Assembly: GCA_963678675.1 (NCBI GenBank)
Contig: OY783194.1
Location: 17,227,370 to 17,291,369 of the forward strand
Source of the DNA: Xiphydria camelus
Taxonomy: Eukaryota; Arthropoda; Insecta; Hymenoptera; Xiphydriidae
Direction of reading: 5' to 3'
DNA: 64,000 nt
This document shows positions 42,760 through 54,118 of this stretch, piece by piece; the first letter of the stretch is position 1, and every line of letters starts with the position of its first letter. The notes under the pieces were generated by a model. That model saw nothing but the letters and a program-made list of their open reading frames with translations, made no database searches and was not told the origin of the DNA. Position numbers and translations under genes: made by a program.

Positions 42760-42911
42760 ATTAGTCTGCGTGACTAATATATTAATATTGAATGATAATA
42801 CTAAAGGCGCGTCCTCATTGAGTCGACATTGTCGATCGACTCTGTCAACTCAGTGAGGACGCGCCTTTAGAATTATCATTCAATATTAATGTATTATTCA
42901 CGCAGACTAAT
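42760..42911. repeat. palindromic centre, 152 bp
   Basis: ATTAGTCTGCGTGA at the left and TCACGCAGACTAAT at the right. Arms share TAAAGGCGCGTCCTCA and its inverse. It may be the original centre of the palindrome whose arms are 37087-37418 plus 40022-40044 and 42912-43215. Confidence 0.85.
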
Positions 42912-43215
42912 AGTTTTACTTATATTATACGTCCAATGATGTACATAGGCAGCGCATTCACGTATATTATGGGGAATACAACTTTAGAATGGCTTTTTCT
43001 CAGAAATGGTGAATCTTAGGAGAAAAGTGTAAGGACAATTTTTGTAGAGAATTGCATGATCTACAATTTTTGTCGGAACGATTTTTATCCTGAAACACAC
43101 ACTAACCGTTTCGCTAATAAATCCAAAAAACCCATTTTTGCGAACCTTGCATAAAATTTTTTATACACACGGGATCGATGGGGACTTTTCACAATTTCAT
43201 TATAATGGTATCCCT
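42912..43215. repeat. right arm of the large palindromic element
   Basis: Inverted copy of the left arm; see 37087-37418. It includes TATTATACGTCCAATGATG and GATCGATGGGGACTTTTCAC. Confidence 0.8.
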
Positions 43216-44304
43216 AACGTTCATGTAAATTTTCAGCTTCTTGGGAATTTATGCAAGGGTACCCCTATTTTTTAGGCTAACTTGACCGGACTACTTTGCG
43301 ACAGTCAATATGGATAGTCACACCATTTACATTATTTAAATAATCAAAGTGTCCATCATTTCTGTCGACACTAGCATTTCTCATAGTTTGTAAACCACGC
43401 TCAATAACCACGGTATCGCCGACCGAAAGGGATTTATCTCAAATAAAGCAATCATTCGCCATTCGAATAATTGTTCTACACTACACCCGAAACAAAACGT
43501 CCGACGTCGCCTATAAATTGCTGTTGTGACTGATATGAAGGAAGGATGTAACTGAAGGGAGGATCGATCCGGTTAGAGAATTACAAAAAAAGGAATCATA
43601 TATTCGAGGAGCGAAATGATTACACGGAACTACGGATTCAGAATCCTAAGCAAACGTGAGAGTGATCGCCGATTCGATCTGCACTGCTGAATATCTCAGG
43701 TCAAGACTTCGACGGACACTCGAGCTCAAAAAAAGGATGTGTACGAGTTGCCGGTTTCTAAGAGACTGATAAAGAGAGGCGGCTCGACAGGCGGGGGTAC
43801 GCTTCGGCAAGGGTGGTTTTTTCCATTCCGCAAAAGGAGAGAAAAGTTCCGAGAAAAAGTGAAAATAGGGGAAAAAAGGCGTGAGAAAGTCTTCCGAGAG
43901 ACACACAGATGTGTCAACGTTCCGTGGCGCGGTTCAAGGACACGCGGGCGTGCATAAAAAAAGGCTGAATTTATGATAGGTCGACCCTGGACAGTAACGG
44001 AGGAAAAGGGTGTCCATGCTCTCCCTCGAGTCTGGTGAAAGTTGGGAAAGGATCGAGGAACCGATTAGTCATGTATTGAATTCGTCATTTCTCCTCCTTA
44101 CAAGGCTGAATTAACGTTCGAATTATAACGGAATCGATTAATGAGGTTCTGCAAAAGACGGACTTTTCCGAACACCGTTAGGTAATTAATCTTTCCGGGA
44201 CAAGTCCGGGACCATGATATTCGCGGCCTACGTTCATAAAATTGTACTCCTTTGCCGATGGCGAGATTAACTCCAGGTCAGCGAGGTATTTATAATCGAT
44301 TCTT
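43216..44304. other. stretch without recognisable gene
   Basis: Mixed composition with small overlapping frames on both strands at 43646-43957 that look like chance. No paired termini found. Confidence 0.5.
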
Positions 44305-44455
44305 AAGATAATACTTCTATTGCCTGTAGTAGTTTAAAATTAATTTAACTTAACACTTTCGTAAGGTAATACGCACACGTGTAGCTATTCTTGAAGATGT
44401 TTAGCCTGATTATTACCTAATGAAAGTTAAGTTAAATTAATTTATAATCGATGCT
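44305..44455. repeat. imperfect palindrome, relative of the 60983-61203 hairpin
   Basis: Shares AAGATAATACTTCT, TGCCTGTAGTAGTT and AATTAATTTAACTTAAC with the MITE at 60947-61203, and returns GTTAAGTTAAATTAATTT at its right. The central part differs. Confidence 0.7.
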
Positions 44456-44639
44456 ATTAAAAAGAACGAGCCGACCTTCAGATTTCCCTCTATCATGCGA
44501 CGGAATACTTGCTTTATAATACGTGACAGATGATCCCTACTGCGCCTCGAGATTGTTGATTTTGACGGTTTATGACTGATCTGCTATTGCTGCACTATTT
44601 CATCACATTGACTCTTTGTGCGGCGTATAACGTGGAAAC

Positions 44640-44929
44640 AGTAACTCCTACGTGGAAAATGTAAACAACCTTTTTTGTAGAGTATTTTTTTATCTACAAC
44701 TTTTATAACCACAAAAATTATTATCCGACCAATCGCAAGCGAGATAATTACGAAAAACCAATTTTTTGACCTTTGACCCCCATATAACTTTTGAAGCGTA
44801 CATGATATCGATGGGGACTTTTTACACGTTATTTATAATACTTCAATGAAGGTGTATGCAAACATCCAACTTGCTGCGAATTTTTGAGAAGTGAAACTCT
44901 AAAGTTACTGGGCTAATGGAAACATTGTG
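44640..44929. repeat. repeat related to the arms at 37087 and 42912
   Basis: Shares the ATCGATGGGGACTTTT block and similar spacing of a TTTTTTGTAGAG..ATCTACAA tract. Diverged, and no inverted partner is evident nearby. Confidence 0.45.
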
Positions 44930-45469
44930 TGGTGGAGGATATAGAGTAAAATAATGATAAAAGTTTTTTCATACAAAGAACGTAACACTTTCAGTTTACT
45001 GTACATATTACGAGTATGCCATGTTCATTTCTGTTCTTTTCTATTTCATGTTTATTAATGCTTTATGTATAGATTACTTTAATACATTACTTTATTTGAT
45101 ATTCTTTTTACCGGATAATCCCACTGCAATTCCAACTTCGGCCCATGCTTTCTCCAACACTGACCATTTGGAGTGATCAACTAGAGTGATACAACCAAGA
45201 ATGCTTTTCCACCTCCAAACACAAGTCAATGTTTAGTTGCTGTTTTTTCACTGCACAACTTGAACGCATCAACAGGACTGATCGGGAGCCGTACTTCCGA
45301 TTAAGATCGTGCACGCAGCGTCTTGCACGACTAATGTCGCCCGACTGCAATCGGTCACGACTGAAATCGAGTCGGTGGACACGTGCCGATTGAAATGTAT
45401 GTGAACGATCTTCGTCGCGCGATCGAAATCTAGATGATGTGATCGGCCCGATCCGGTGGACACCCGGCC
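44930..45469 (-). mobile_element. Harbinger-type end with MADF exon 1 remnant
   Basis: The terminus at the right reads GATCCGGTGGACACCCGGCC followed by TAA (45470-45472). On the minus strand, 45256-45115 repeats the MADF first exon of 30849-30993 (ATG changed to GTG), and 45010-44930 repeats the transposase 3' flank at 31495-31560. It is thus a second, truncated copy of the same family. The terminal ~200 bases match 22022-22220. Confidence 0.7.
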
Positions 45470-45534
45470 TAAGATACGCATGGGTCGACGACGCTCGCCC
45501 GTCGCACCGGGTGGTTCCATCCGCAAAGGGTTAA

Positions 45535-47939
45535 CCTTCCAGTAGTCGCGTGAAATTTTGGAACGTCGTTGGTCGCGTCGGTCTTACAGACCGCATACAC
45601 TAATAACTTCAACAAAAAAAAGTGAATGCGAATTTTCAAAAATTGCCTATGGAGGCGTTTTAACAACGCAATAAATAACCAGAACAAGTAAAACTAGAGT
45701 ACATTTGGCACATTTTTCCAACTATTAAACAAATCTTTGAAAATGGTATGTTCTTCTTATTACTGTACTTTATTAGTCCCATACAAAGAAAACAAAAATT
45801 GGCAATGAAACAAACTGTATTTTAAACAAAAATATAACTCTTTTACAATAAAAAAAATGTGGCACAAACATGTTCAAAATTAGTCTAGAGCATTTTCTCG
45901 GCACTCTTGGCAAACCCCAATAATATGTTCCAAGCACATATATTTGTTGCACTTATAGCACTGGAAGCGAGTTTTGCGATTTTTTTTCGAAGAACAGTAA
46001 GCACATCTACCTGGTAAAGCATTCTGTGAGACATCAGGTTCGATATTAGTGCCAGAAAGTTCTTGTAGTCTCAATCTTAGGCTTCGAGGAATGTTGTTCA
46101 TAGCAGAACGTACTTGCAAATGAGGCTTGATCAAATCATTGGCCAATTGTCTTAAAAAGACTCTTCTCAAAATTGTTATGTGAGGGTTGTTTGAAGCGTA
46201 GATCACCTGGGAATTGATACCAGCTATGTTCAAGAGGGAGTAGAAAATGACCTTTGGCCATCTGCGCGTGTTCCTGGAACAGTTGTAGCTTGCAGTCAAT
46301 TTATCAACAGTATCTACGCCCCCTTTAGTACGGTTGTAAGCTGTAATTATCGCTGGTTTATGCGCGTCTGTTTCTGCATCGATTTCATCATCATCATGCA
46401 TACTGGAGAGCAGCAGCACATTTTTTTTCTTTTTGGGGATATAAGAAACAAGGGTGCAGTCTTCCATAAATGCAAACATACTGGTATGTATCGGTCGCAC
46501 AGCTGGTTGAGAAAACTCTAACGGCAACTCCCTTTTGTTTTTCCTGATGGTTCCAATTACTGTGATATTATGGTCATTGAGTAGTTTCTTTACAAGTGGT
46601 AAAGAGGTGAACCAGTTGTCCATTGTAACGTTGCGTCCAGATCCAAAAATGTGTCCACAGAGTCGTAGAACAACATCATAAGGATTATTCGAGACTGCGA
46701 ATGGTCCTTCAGGCTGTTTCCCAACGTAAACTTCCATCTTGCTTGTGTAATACATTTTGGCATCACATAACGCTAGAATTTTTAATCCGTACTTATTTGG
46801 TTTAGAAGGGATGTACTGTCGAAAGCTGCTCTTTCCTCTAAACCCTGCAAGCATCTCATCCACCGTCACAAATTCTGAATGATGGTAACCGTTCTGACAA
46901 TTAGCAACAAAACGGTCAAAAACATCCCGTATAGGAGCCAATTTATCTGTTGCCCTTCGCATTGCTCGAGTCTTCTTGCTATCAAATCTTATGCATCGAA
47001 TTAGAAATCTAAATCTTTGCAAGCTCATAGTGAGACGAAAAATTTCTATGCCAGAACCATCAGTATTCCACAAATCTTCGCCATTCAGCCGATTTGCATG
47101 ATAGATACCAGCCATATAAATGAGGCCAATAAACGCACGAATTTAAATTCGATTAGTTGGAGCTGTATCTCTTTCTCGAGCAAAATTGTGAGAAACAAAT
47201 TCAATGTATTCGTTGGTGCATTCGATGATAATATCCACAATCTCGTCATTGAAGAAATACTCCCATATTTCCAGTGGACCTAACAAGTTCTTGGTTGCTA
47301 TTGTGGAACCCGGCAAACGTTTGACGATATTTTTTTGTCGCGTTCTAACTGTTGTAGGTCGTGAAGCAAATTTTCTCCAGCGGGTGACTTTATCCTTTCC
47401 GAAAAACGACAATGTATTGCTGTGACTTTCTTCTACTACTTCCTCGCTATCAGAAATATCCTGCTCAGACTCATTGTTGTCAAGTTGCTGTTCTACATCA
47501 TCCACTTCATCTTCATCAGACAGATCTGGGTCTGAATGATTGTCGTAAATGATTCCTTGGTCCTCTCCGTCACTCATAACTTCTTCTAACATTTGTTGCA
47601 GGCGTTTCTGCTCTCTTTCATTAGACCCCATGACTAAATATAATTATATTACATATGTATTGCACAATATTATGCAATAGAAGTTCGAGAAACTAACCTC
47701 ACAACGAAAGTAACGGGATAATAAAAATAAAACGTGATTAGTCGCGCCGGTCTCTCACACCGCAGGGCAATATAAATTTGGCACAACTACCACTTCCAAC
47801 ACTCTGTACTGCACTGCGGTTCCGTCGCGTCCTATTGAGAAGGTATAAGGAGTGGGAGGTGCCCCGCCCCTTATTTTTCAGAATAATTGTAACAAAAGTG
47901 TATGGTCGGTCTCACAGACCGGGCGCGACTACTGGAAGG
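45535..47939 (-). mobile_element. piggyBac element 3
   Basis: TTAA at 45531-45534 and 47940-47943. Inverted ends CCTTCCAGTAGTCGCG and CGCGACTACTGGAAGG. An internal CGGTCTNACAGACCG palindrome lies near each end (about 45580 and 47908). About 2.4 kb, with one transposase gene filling most of it. Confidence 0.94.
45880..47631 (-). pseudogene. piggyBac transposase 3, one in-frame stop
   Basis: 583 residues in one frame except for a TAA at 47140-47142, where the related transposase 2 has a Glu codon (IEIKAFIGLL there, I-stop-IRAFIGLI here). Domains: acidic N-terminus to about residue 75; the DDD core with FVTVDEMLAGFRGKSSF, VTMDNWFTSLPLV and TKGGVDTVDKLTASY; and a C-terminal cysteine-rich domain (CAYCSSKK, CYKCNKYMCLEH, CQECREN). 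All three catalytic Asp positions and the zinc ligands look intact. Inactivation is minimal and probably recent. Confidence 0.93.
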
Positions 47940-48259
47940 TTAAAAACAATGTGTCAATTTCAACTCTAATCAGTCTTGAAAATTGCGTAGATACTGAAGA
48001 AAACCACGGTGACGAGTACGCTAGTTATATCAAAGTTTTTTATTTTTGAATTATCATACAAATATATTATAAGTATTGCATCAGTAACGAGTGTAGAAAA
48101 ATTAACAGCGAAAAATTGAATATAATATTTTTCGGTGAAAATGAAGGTGAATCCATTAAATGTTGTTCAACTTTCAAGCAATAAATATATCTCCATCGCC
48201 AATAAATAATGAAGAAATACAACTAAAGAACAATTTTTTAATATTTTATAATATTAAAT

Positions 48260-49845
48260 GCAATGAATGAACATTCTGGTGTAGAAATGATACAGGAAAA
48301 TTCTCTATATTTTGGAGAGCCTTACAAAGATTGTAAAATGGAAATTGTTGAAGATAAGGAATACGCATCAGCCCTTAATGTGCCAGAAGTATCTCTCAAT
48401 GAGTGTACAAATGATGAAGAAGATTTATCTTATGAGTTTATAAATTAAGAGCAGTTGAATATCGGCGCAGCAGCAAAAAAAGAATTTAAGCCTAAAAAGT
48501 GTTAAACGGAAATTTATAAAAGTGAAATCAATAATACAATTAAAAAGATTGGCGCATTATTTGAACAAGGGTGGTACATATAAGGAAAAGATTGCTAGGA
48601 TTTGTAGTTATACATTGGAAAATTTCAAATCTGCTATCGATACTGGTCTGATAGTACATGATTGTAATTTACGCAGGTGGGCTTTACAAGCACAGAAAGA
48701 AATTGGCGATAAAGACTTTCATTTTCAAACATCTGAAAAATGGATAAGATTGTTTAAAAAACGCCATCGCATAGTATTAAGGAAAATTAATAAATTTATC
48801 ACAACAAAAACAATCGAAGATGGTACCGTGTTAAAAGGAAAATCTGAAACATTCATCCACGATGTAAAACGACGTATTGGAAATTATGAATTGTCAAATA
48901 TATACAATTCCGATCAAAGTGGATCTCAACTAGAAATGCATACGGGCAGAACTTTAGCTGCAGAAAGTGAAAAGCAAGTGCAATGTTAAGTACAATCAGT
49001 TTCATCTACGACCCATAGTTATACCTTTCAACCTACTATATCAGCCGAAGGGAAGCTTCTTTCTCAGCTTTTTTTAGTTTTGAAGGAGCCTACTGGCAAG
49101 TTTGGACCGATCGTACAGGCAACTTTTTTTAGGCCAGAAAACGTTTATACAGAAATATAAAAATCTGGAAAACTTACTTGAGTTGAAAAATTATATGTAA
49201 TTTTGCTATATATCTATACTTTTATTGATTTTCAATCATCAAGTAGTTTCAACAAAAAATGCATTTTAAAAAGTTTTAATTGTAGAACATTTTAAAATAT
49301 GGTTGAAAGAAGTATTTTTTCCCAATCCTCTTGTTCGAAGAGCTTATTATTAATTGATTCATGGACTGAACACTGTTCTGAAGCTGTTCAAGCCGTTAAG
49401 CCACCAAACAAGGAAGTTGGTTATGATAATACCTCAAGGCACTACAACCTTAACGTATTCAACCTCTTGATGTCTGTGGATTTAGAATATTGAAAAATTT
49501 TGTCGGACATTTTTCTGACAGTGTATTGTTAATGGATTATGATATAAATTTACACATAAGAAATAATATTATTAAACTACAATCGCTCATTCGTAACCAA
49601 TTTTCATCTCCACGATATGTAAATCTTTTCAAATAATCGTGGTTCAAAAGTGGTTACATAAATTTTAAACCTGATGAATTTGAAAATCCTGTACATTTTG
49701 CATTAGGAGAATCCTGTAAATCGCGCTGCGAAATTCCAGGCTGCAAAAATATTGCCGTAATTCGTTGTTCGTGGTGTAAAAAATCTCTATGCTTCAAGCA
49801 TTTTTTTGATGATTGCCATTACTGTACCGCATATAATGAATAATT
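48260..49845 (+). pseudogene. decayed relative of the 661-aa pogo/CENP-B-like transposase
   Basis: An acidic leader (48263-48448) is followed by a helix-turn-helix/CENP-B-like stretch (KEKIARICSYTLENFKSAID, LRRWALQAQKEIG, SEKWIRLFKKRHRIVLRKI). Next come NIYNSDQSGSQLEMH (first Asp), KLLSQLFLVLKEPTGKFGPI, KSLLLIDSWTEHCSEAVQAV (second Asp), NLIQPLDVCGFRILKNFVGH (third Asp, with frameshifts) and a cysteine-rich tail near 49720-49830 (CSWCKKSLCFKHFF). Frameshifts near 48990, 49160, 49420 and 49480. The element ends were not found. Confidence 0.8.
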
Positions 49846-50025
49846 GCTTGACACACACATGATTCAAAAATGGCAGATTTATAAAATTAATGCCGTACAT
49901 ATATAATTAAATATTCTTATATATTTATGTATAATAATTAATAAAAAAATATATACATAAACTTTATGAATAGTTTTAAATTTTATCTTGTTGAAAATAA
50001 AGGATGAAATTCCAATTGAGTTTAA

Positions 50026-50559
50026 CCCTTTCCGGTACGGTAAAAAAAAGTTGTTTCATTTTGTAATTCTTACATATTCTACATTACAAAATACAGGAAG
50101 CGTGATATAGCTAAGAACCTTCTGAGAGACATAGTTTGTAAAAATATTGGAGTATGTACTATTGGCCTTTTCGACCAGTACATTTTGAAATCTGATTTTT
50201 TTATTTGCGACATAATAATGCATAGCACGAAATATGCTTTCATTTCGTCAACAGTTATATATACCGATGAGCTACTGACCGATGTTCACACTAAATGTTT
50301 ACAAGAATGAAATCTTACAGACTAACAATAATTTAGCCGTGACTTGTACCAAGAAATTCTAACGGTAAAAAATATATGATAGTGATCTGTGATATTTCCA
50401 CAAGTAACAAAAGTGTTGTCAAATTCAGTACACTAGAAATTTAAAACTAAATTAATATTCAACAGTAACTTTAATCGCATAACGATGAGTAACTCGTTAT
50501 TGTGCGGTATGGCATGAAAAACCAATGACGAGCTAGACTCGTCATTTTATCGGAAAGAG
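50026..50559. mobile_element. 534-bp TTAA MITE
   Basis: TTAA at 50022-50025 and 50560-50563; ends CCCTTTCCGGTA and a weaker inverse ATCGGAAAGAG. The terminal CCCTTTC resembles the other TTAA MITEs. Short GACGAG/CTCGTC inverted motifs sit at the right. No coding content. Confidence 0.65.
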
Positions 50560-50639
50560 TTAATTATCGATAATATACACTGTAATCATTTGTATTTATG
50601 TTATATATTATGCATATTTAAGGCAAATGAAAGTGAGTA

Positions 50640-52167
50640 CAATAGATTTCTAAAATTTGGAATTCCAGAAACTAAAATACTACAAAAAAATTATATCTAT
50701 ATTTTATATAAGCTATAAAATGAAGAAGACAAAAAAACAATAAATGGTTGACAAAAAAATAAATAAATAAAGATGAATGATCAAAATATGAGTATTTTTG
50801 AACGTATCAGGATATAAGAAGCCCATAAAAAATATTTTGAAATATAAGCGAAAACACATTAAGAATAAATTCAAGCTTTATTTGTAATTAATACATATGA
50901 ACATAGGAAACGTTTCTCTAATAAACTCAATTTTTTCGAAAAAAGCCAAAACACGTATTATGTACTTTTTTGCTCTTTTAATTGCCATTGGTCTCCAAAA
51001 AATGCAAGTTTTTTTACAGCAATTTTGTGAATTTTAACCCTTATAATTGTTTAATTAATTACCCTCACGAAATCTATTAAATTGCATTTTTGATCATTTT
51101 TTCTGTAGATTATTATCCACTTGGTTTCGTTTCAAAAGGGGTCATTCCATACCAAATCGGACACTTTTTGGAGTAACATTTCCGATTTTGCTCAAATTTG
51201 GATATATTGTAGATGTGATGTGATTGTGTGTGTGTTTTGTGTGTTGTGTGTGTGATTGTTTGTTGTTGTTGTTTGTATCCGTTTATTCGGATAGCGACAA
51301 CTGACTTATGCTCACCCCTGTATATAACGGAGGATATATAACGAAGTAATTTAGTAATTCAACGTTGTAGTTTTAGATAATTCTTGAAATTCCATGCCAT
51401 AAATTTAAGCAATAATACACACACAGGTAAGCGAGAGGTATACGTACCACATTAGTAGTACCGGCGGGTTCGACTGGCTTGGCGACACGCTAGCGGCGGG
51501 GCCGATGTAGCGAGGCCAACGCGGCGTCAACTTCAATTAATTTTTATGTCGTCAATTTTAAAGTGTCGGGATTTTTGTTTGTTTGTCATGAAAGAGAAGA
51601 TATCGAAGTATATTCTTGCTTTTTTTCAGATTTTTAAAAAGTGGCCAGCTATGAAAATACGATATTTGTTTAAATGAAGTGCAAATAAAATTACTAAAAA
51701 AATTTTTTTTTTGATCGACGTAATTTTTCTCTAATTTTTCAACTCTTTAACTTTTAGTACCCAAAAAATCATTCTCAGCCGACAACCGGTTTGACAGTTA
51801 TAATTTAATGAATAAAAAGCAGCGTTATTTGTCAAGTGGCTGTAAAATCAACAATTTTCAAAATTTTGAAAAATCCTTCGAGATACGCTTAAATATCTAC
51901 AAAGACTACAATATATCCAAATTTGAGCAAAATCGGAAATGTTACTCCAAAAAGTGTCCAATTTGGTATGGAATGACCCAAAGATCAATTGCAAATATGT
52001 GTAAACCATCACTCCTAGGAACTGTCAACTTTGAGGGTTACTTTCACATCCTAGAAATGTTTTTCCGCAAATAAAAAAAATATGTATCTCTTAGATTTTG
52101 ATGTAGAATAACATATATCAGAATGAACGAAATTGGCGAGGTACACCCGGGACGGTTTCCTTGTTAG
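50640..52167 (-). repeat. interspersed repeat V, copy 2, split by a MITE
   Basis: Inverse of 20759-21425, interrupted between 51139 and 51979. Flanking bases read AAAAG and AAAGATCAATTGC, where copy 1 has the continuous form. Confidence 0.8.
51139..51979. mobile_element. 841-bp inverted-repeat element, AAAG duplication
   Basis: Ends GGGTCATTCCATACCAAAT and ATTTGGTATGGAATGACCC, with arms of about 70 bases. AAAG is present at 51135-51138 and 51980-51983 but only once in repeat V copy 1. The middle has a GT-rich tract (51218-51290) and a GC-rich segment near 51470-51530. Confidence 0.88.
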
Positions 52168-53461
52168 CCTTTTAGACGTGCAATTGGGATTCCACTTTAA
52201 GATCGCAGCGCCATGACGGAGTATCCGCGAACTACTCTGTAGTACATCATTTCTTAACGGCCGGCCTTACACAGCCAAAATATCTCTCTGAATTCAGAGA
52301 ATAATTCATATTATTAATTCATGACAACCGGAATTGCATATGAGGAGCTCATTTTCAAAGTGCTACAAGTACATTGTATCCAATTTCAAGCAGAGATCTC
52401 AATAGGTTTTGTAGAAATAGTAGAATTAGTTATGCCTTCTTAGCCAAGAAATTTAAAAATGAACTTTTTGCACTTTGGAAATAAACTCACCATATCATTT
52501 TAATTATGCAGTACACACGTCCTGATTTTTTCAGATTTATCTGTCAGTGTTACTGACAAACGTTATGAATTCCGGATCGGAAGATTTAAGATTTTGAATT
52601 CATTACGCACTTCTTTTCATATATTTAAATATAGCGAGCACACACACGCCGGAATCATATTCTGATTATTTTAATTGAAAACTGGAAGAGGTGGTGAGAA
52701 AGAAGACCTGAGTTGCTACTTCTGACGCGTGATGTGTGATACAGAAAATTTAATTTTGTAACATTCTGTAGTAATCGAAGAATCTATCAGGATGCTATCG
52801 TAATTTTCTTACCGCAATGTGGTACTGGCTCTCCCTTATTCTGTTTACCTTAAGAGGACGAATCCAGTGTATTTATTTGCGTTTTTTTTTGTTATAAATA
52901 GCTAAAAGTAGTGCGATAAGTATCAATTCGTCTTCCATACCGATCAACGATGTTCGCTAGCCGGGAAACACGAGAATATCGATTTATATACCTCGTTAAT
53001 CTAGGGTCAATCTCGACATAGTACGGACGGTATATTTCGGGAATCTAGGCGGCAAATGCGCTTATTGTAGCCCCGTACCTTTCCCAGAAAGTTTATAAGT
53101 TTTTTAATTAATTAATTAACGAAGGGATCGGAAATAAGCTGTCTGCCGCCGAGATGACGTCCGGGTAAATCTGATACCTGGCTTATCAGGTATAGAGGAT
53201 CGCTTCACTTTCCGTGTAGTCCGATTTCTCTTTATGGCAAAGTACGAGCAACGATACCCTTGCCAGCTAGTTCTGGAACGCGGAAAATACCCAATGTCAT
53301 CCATTGTTTTAATGTCATTCTCTCCTAGCTAATCAAGGCGCATCGCGTTAGCTCACGTTATCCTTATCCAGCCAATTAGGGCATACCGCATTAGCTTACG
53401 CCTCTTAGATGTAAGACATATGTAAACCGCAACCACAAATGCGTGTTAGTCATTGCATAGA
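52168..53461. other. stretch without recognisable gene
   Basis: ATTGGGATTCCA at 52187 may be one end of the ISL2EU-type element (inverse near 61709). No coding remnants seen. Possible leader region of the YqaJ gene. Confidence 0.4.
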
Positions 53462-54004
53462 ACGAAGAGTACCGCGTACTTAATTTGCAATTAGATAGTT
53501 CGTTTTCATTTCAGCTTCATACGCTATCATCAGGTAATCGATCCCTTGAATCTCGTAAACGTAAGTATAGTGTCTTCTACAATGCATTTGCAACAACTAA
53601 TTGCAAACCATGGTTAATTCATTGAAACTACTGTATCTCTTTAATTGGATGATATTATCAGTAATATCGCGAGTGCAGTGTTAAATCATTCGACCTAGCC
53701 GCTCGGTTTCATAGAACATAGTTGTATAGACTGAAGAGTACCGCGTATACAGTGAATTCAGTGTGGAAGCGCTCTAATTTGCAATTAGATAGTTCGTTTT
53801 CATTTCAGCTTCATACGCTATCATCAGGTAATCGATCCCTTGAACCTCGTAAACGTAAGTATAGTGTCTTCTACAATGCATTTGCAACGACTAATTGCAA
53901 ACCACGGTTAATTCGTGTGAAACTACTGTATCTCTTTAATTGGATGATATCAGTAATATCGCGAGTGCCGTGTTAAATCATTCGACTTAGCCGCTCGGTT
54001 TCAT
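53462..54004 (+). repeat. tandem duplication of a ~265-bp leader segment
   Basis: About 53462-53712 is repeated at 53738-54004 at over 95% identity (TTAGATAGTTCGTTTTCATT, CATACGCTATCATCAGGTAA). Each copy contains CGTAAACGTAAGTATAG, a good splice donor context. It precedes the YqaJ gene and may be its untranslated leader. Confidence 0.85.
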
Positions 54005-54118
54005 TACGAACGAGTGTCTGCGGGATTTATCTCTGGTAAGTACCTACCTACTAGGAGTCTATGTTATTATAAACTAGAAAATATTTTTAATATAATGTAT
54101 TGTTATTGTACAAGGAGC

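Noticed and set aside
43646..43957. A basic protein gene on either strand
   Set aside because: Three overlapping frames in purine-rich sequence; composition alone explains them.
51218..51290. A telomeric or regulatory GT repeat
   Set aside because: Irregular GT-rich tract inside a MITE, without a constant unit.
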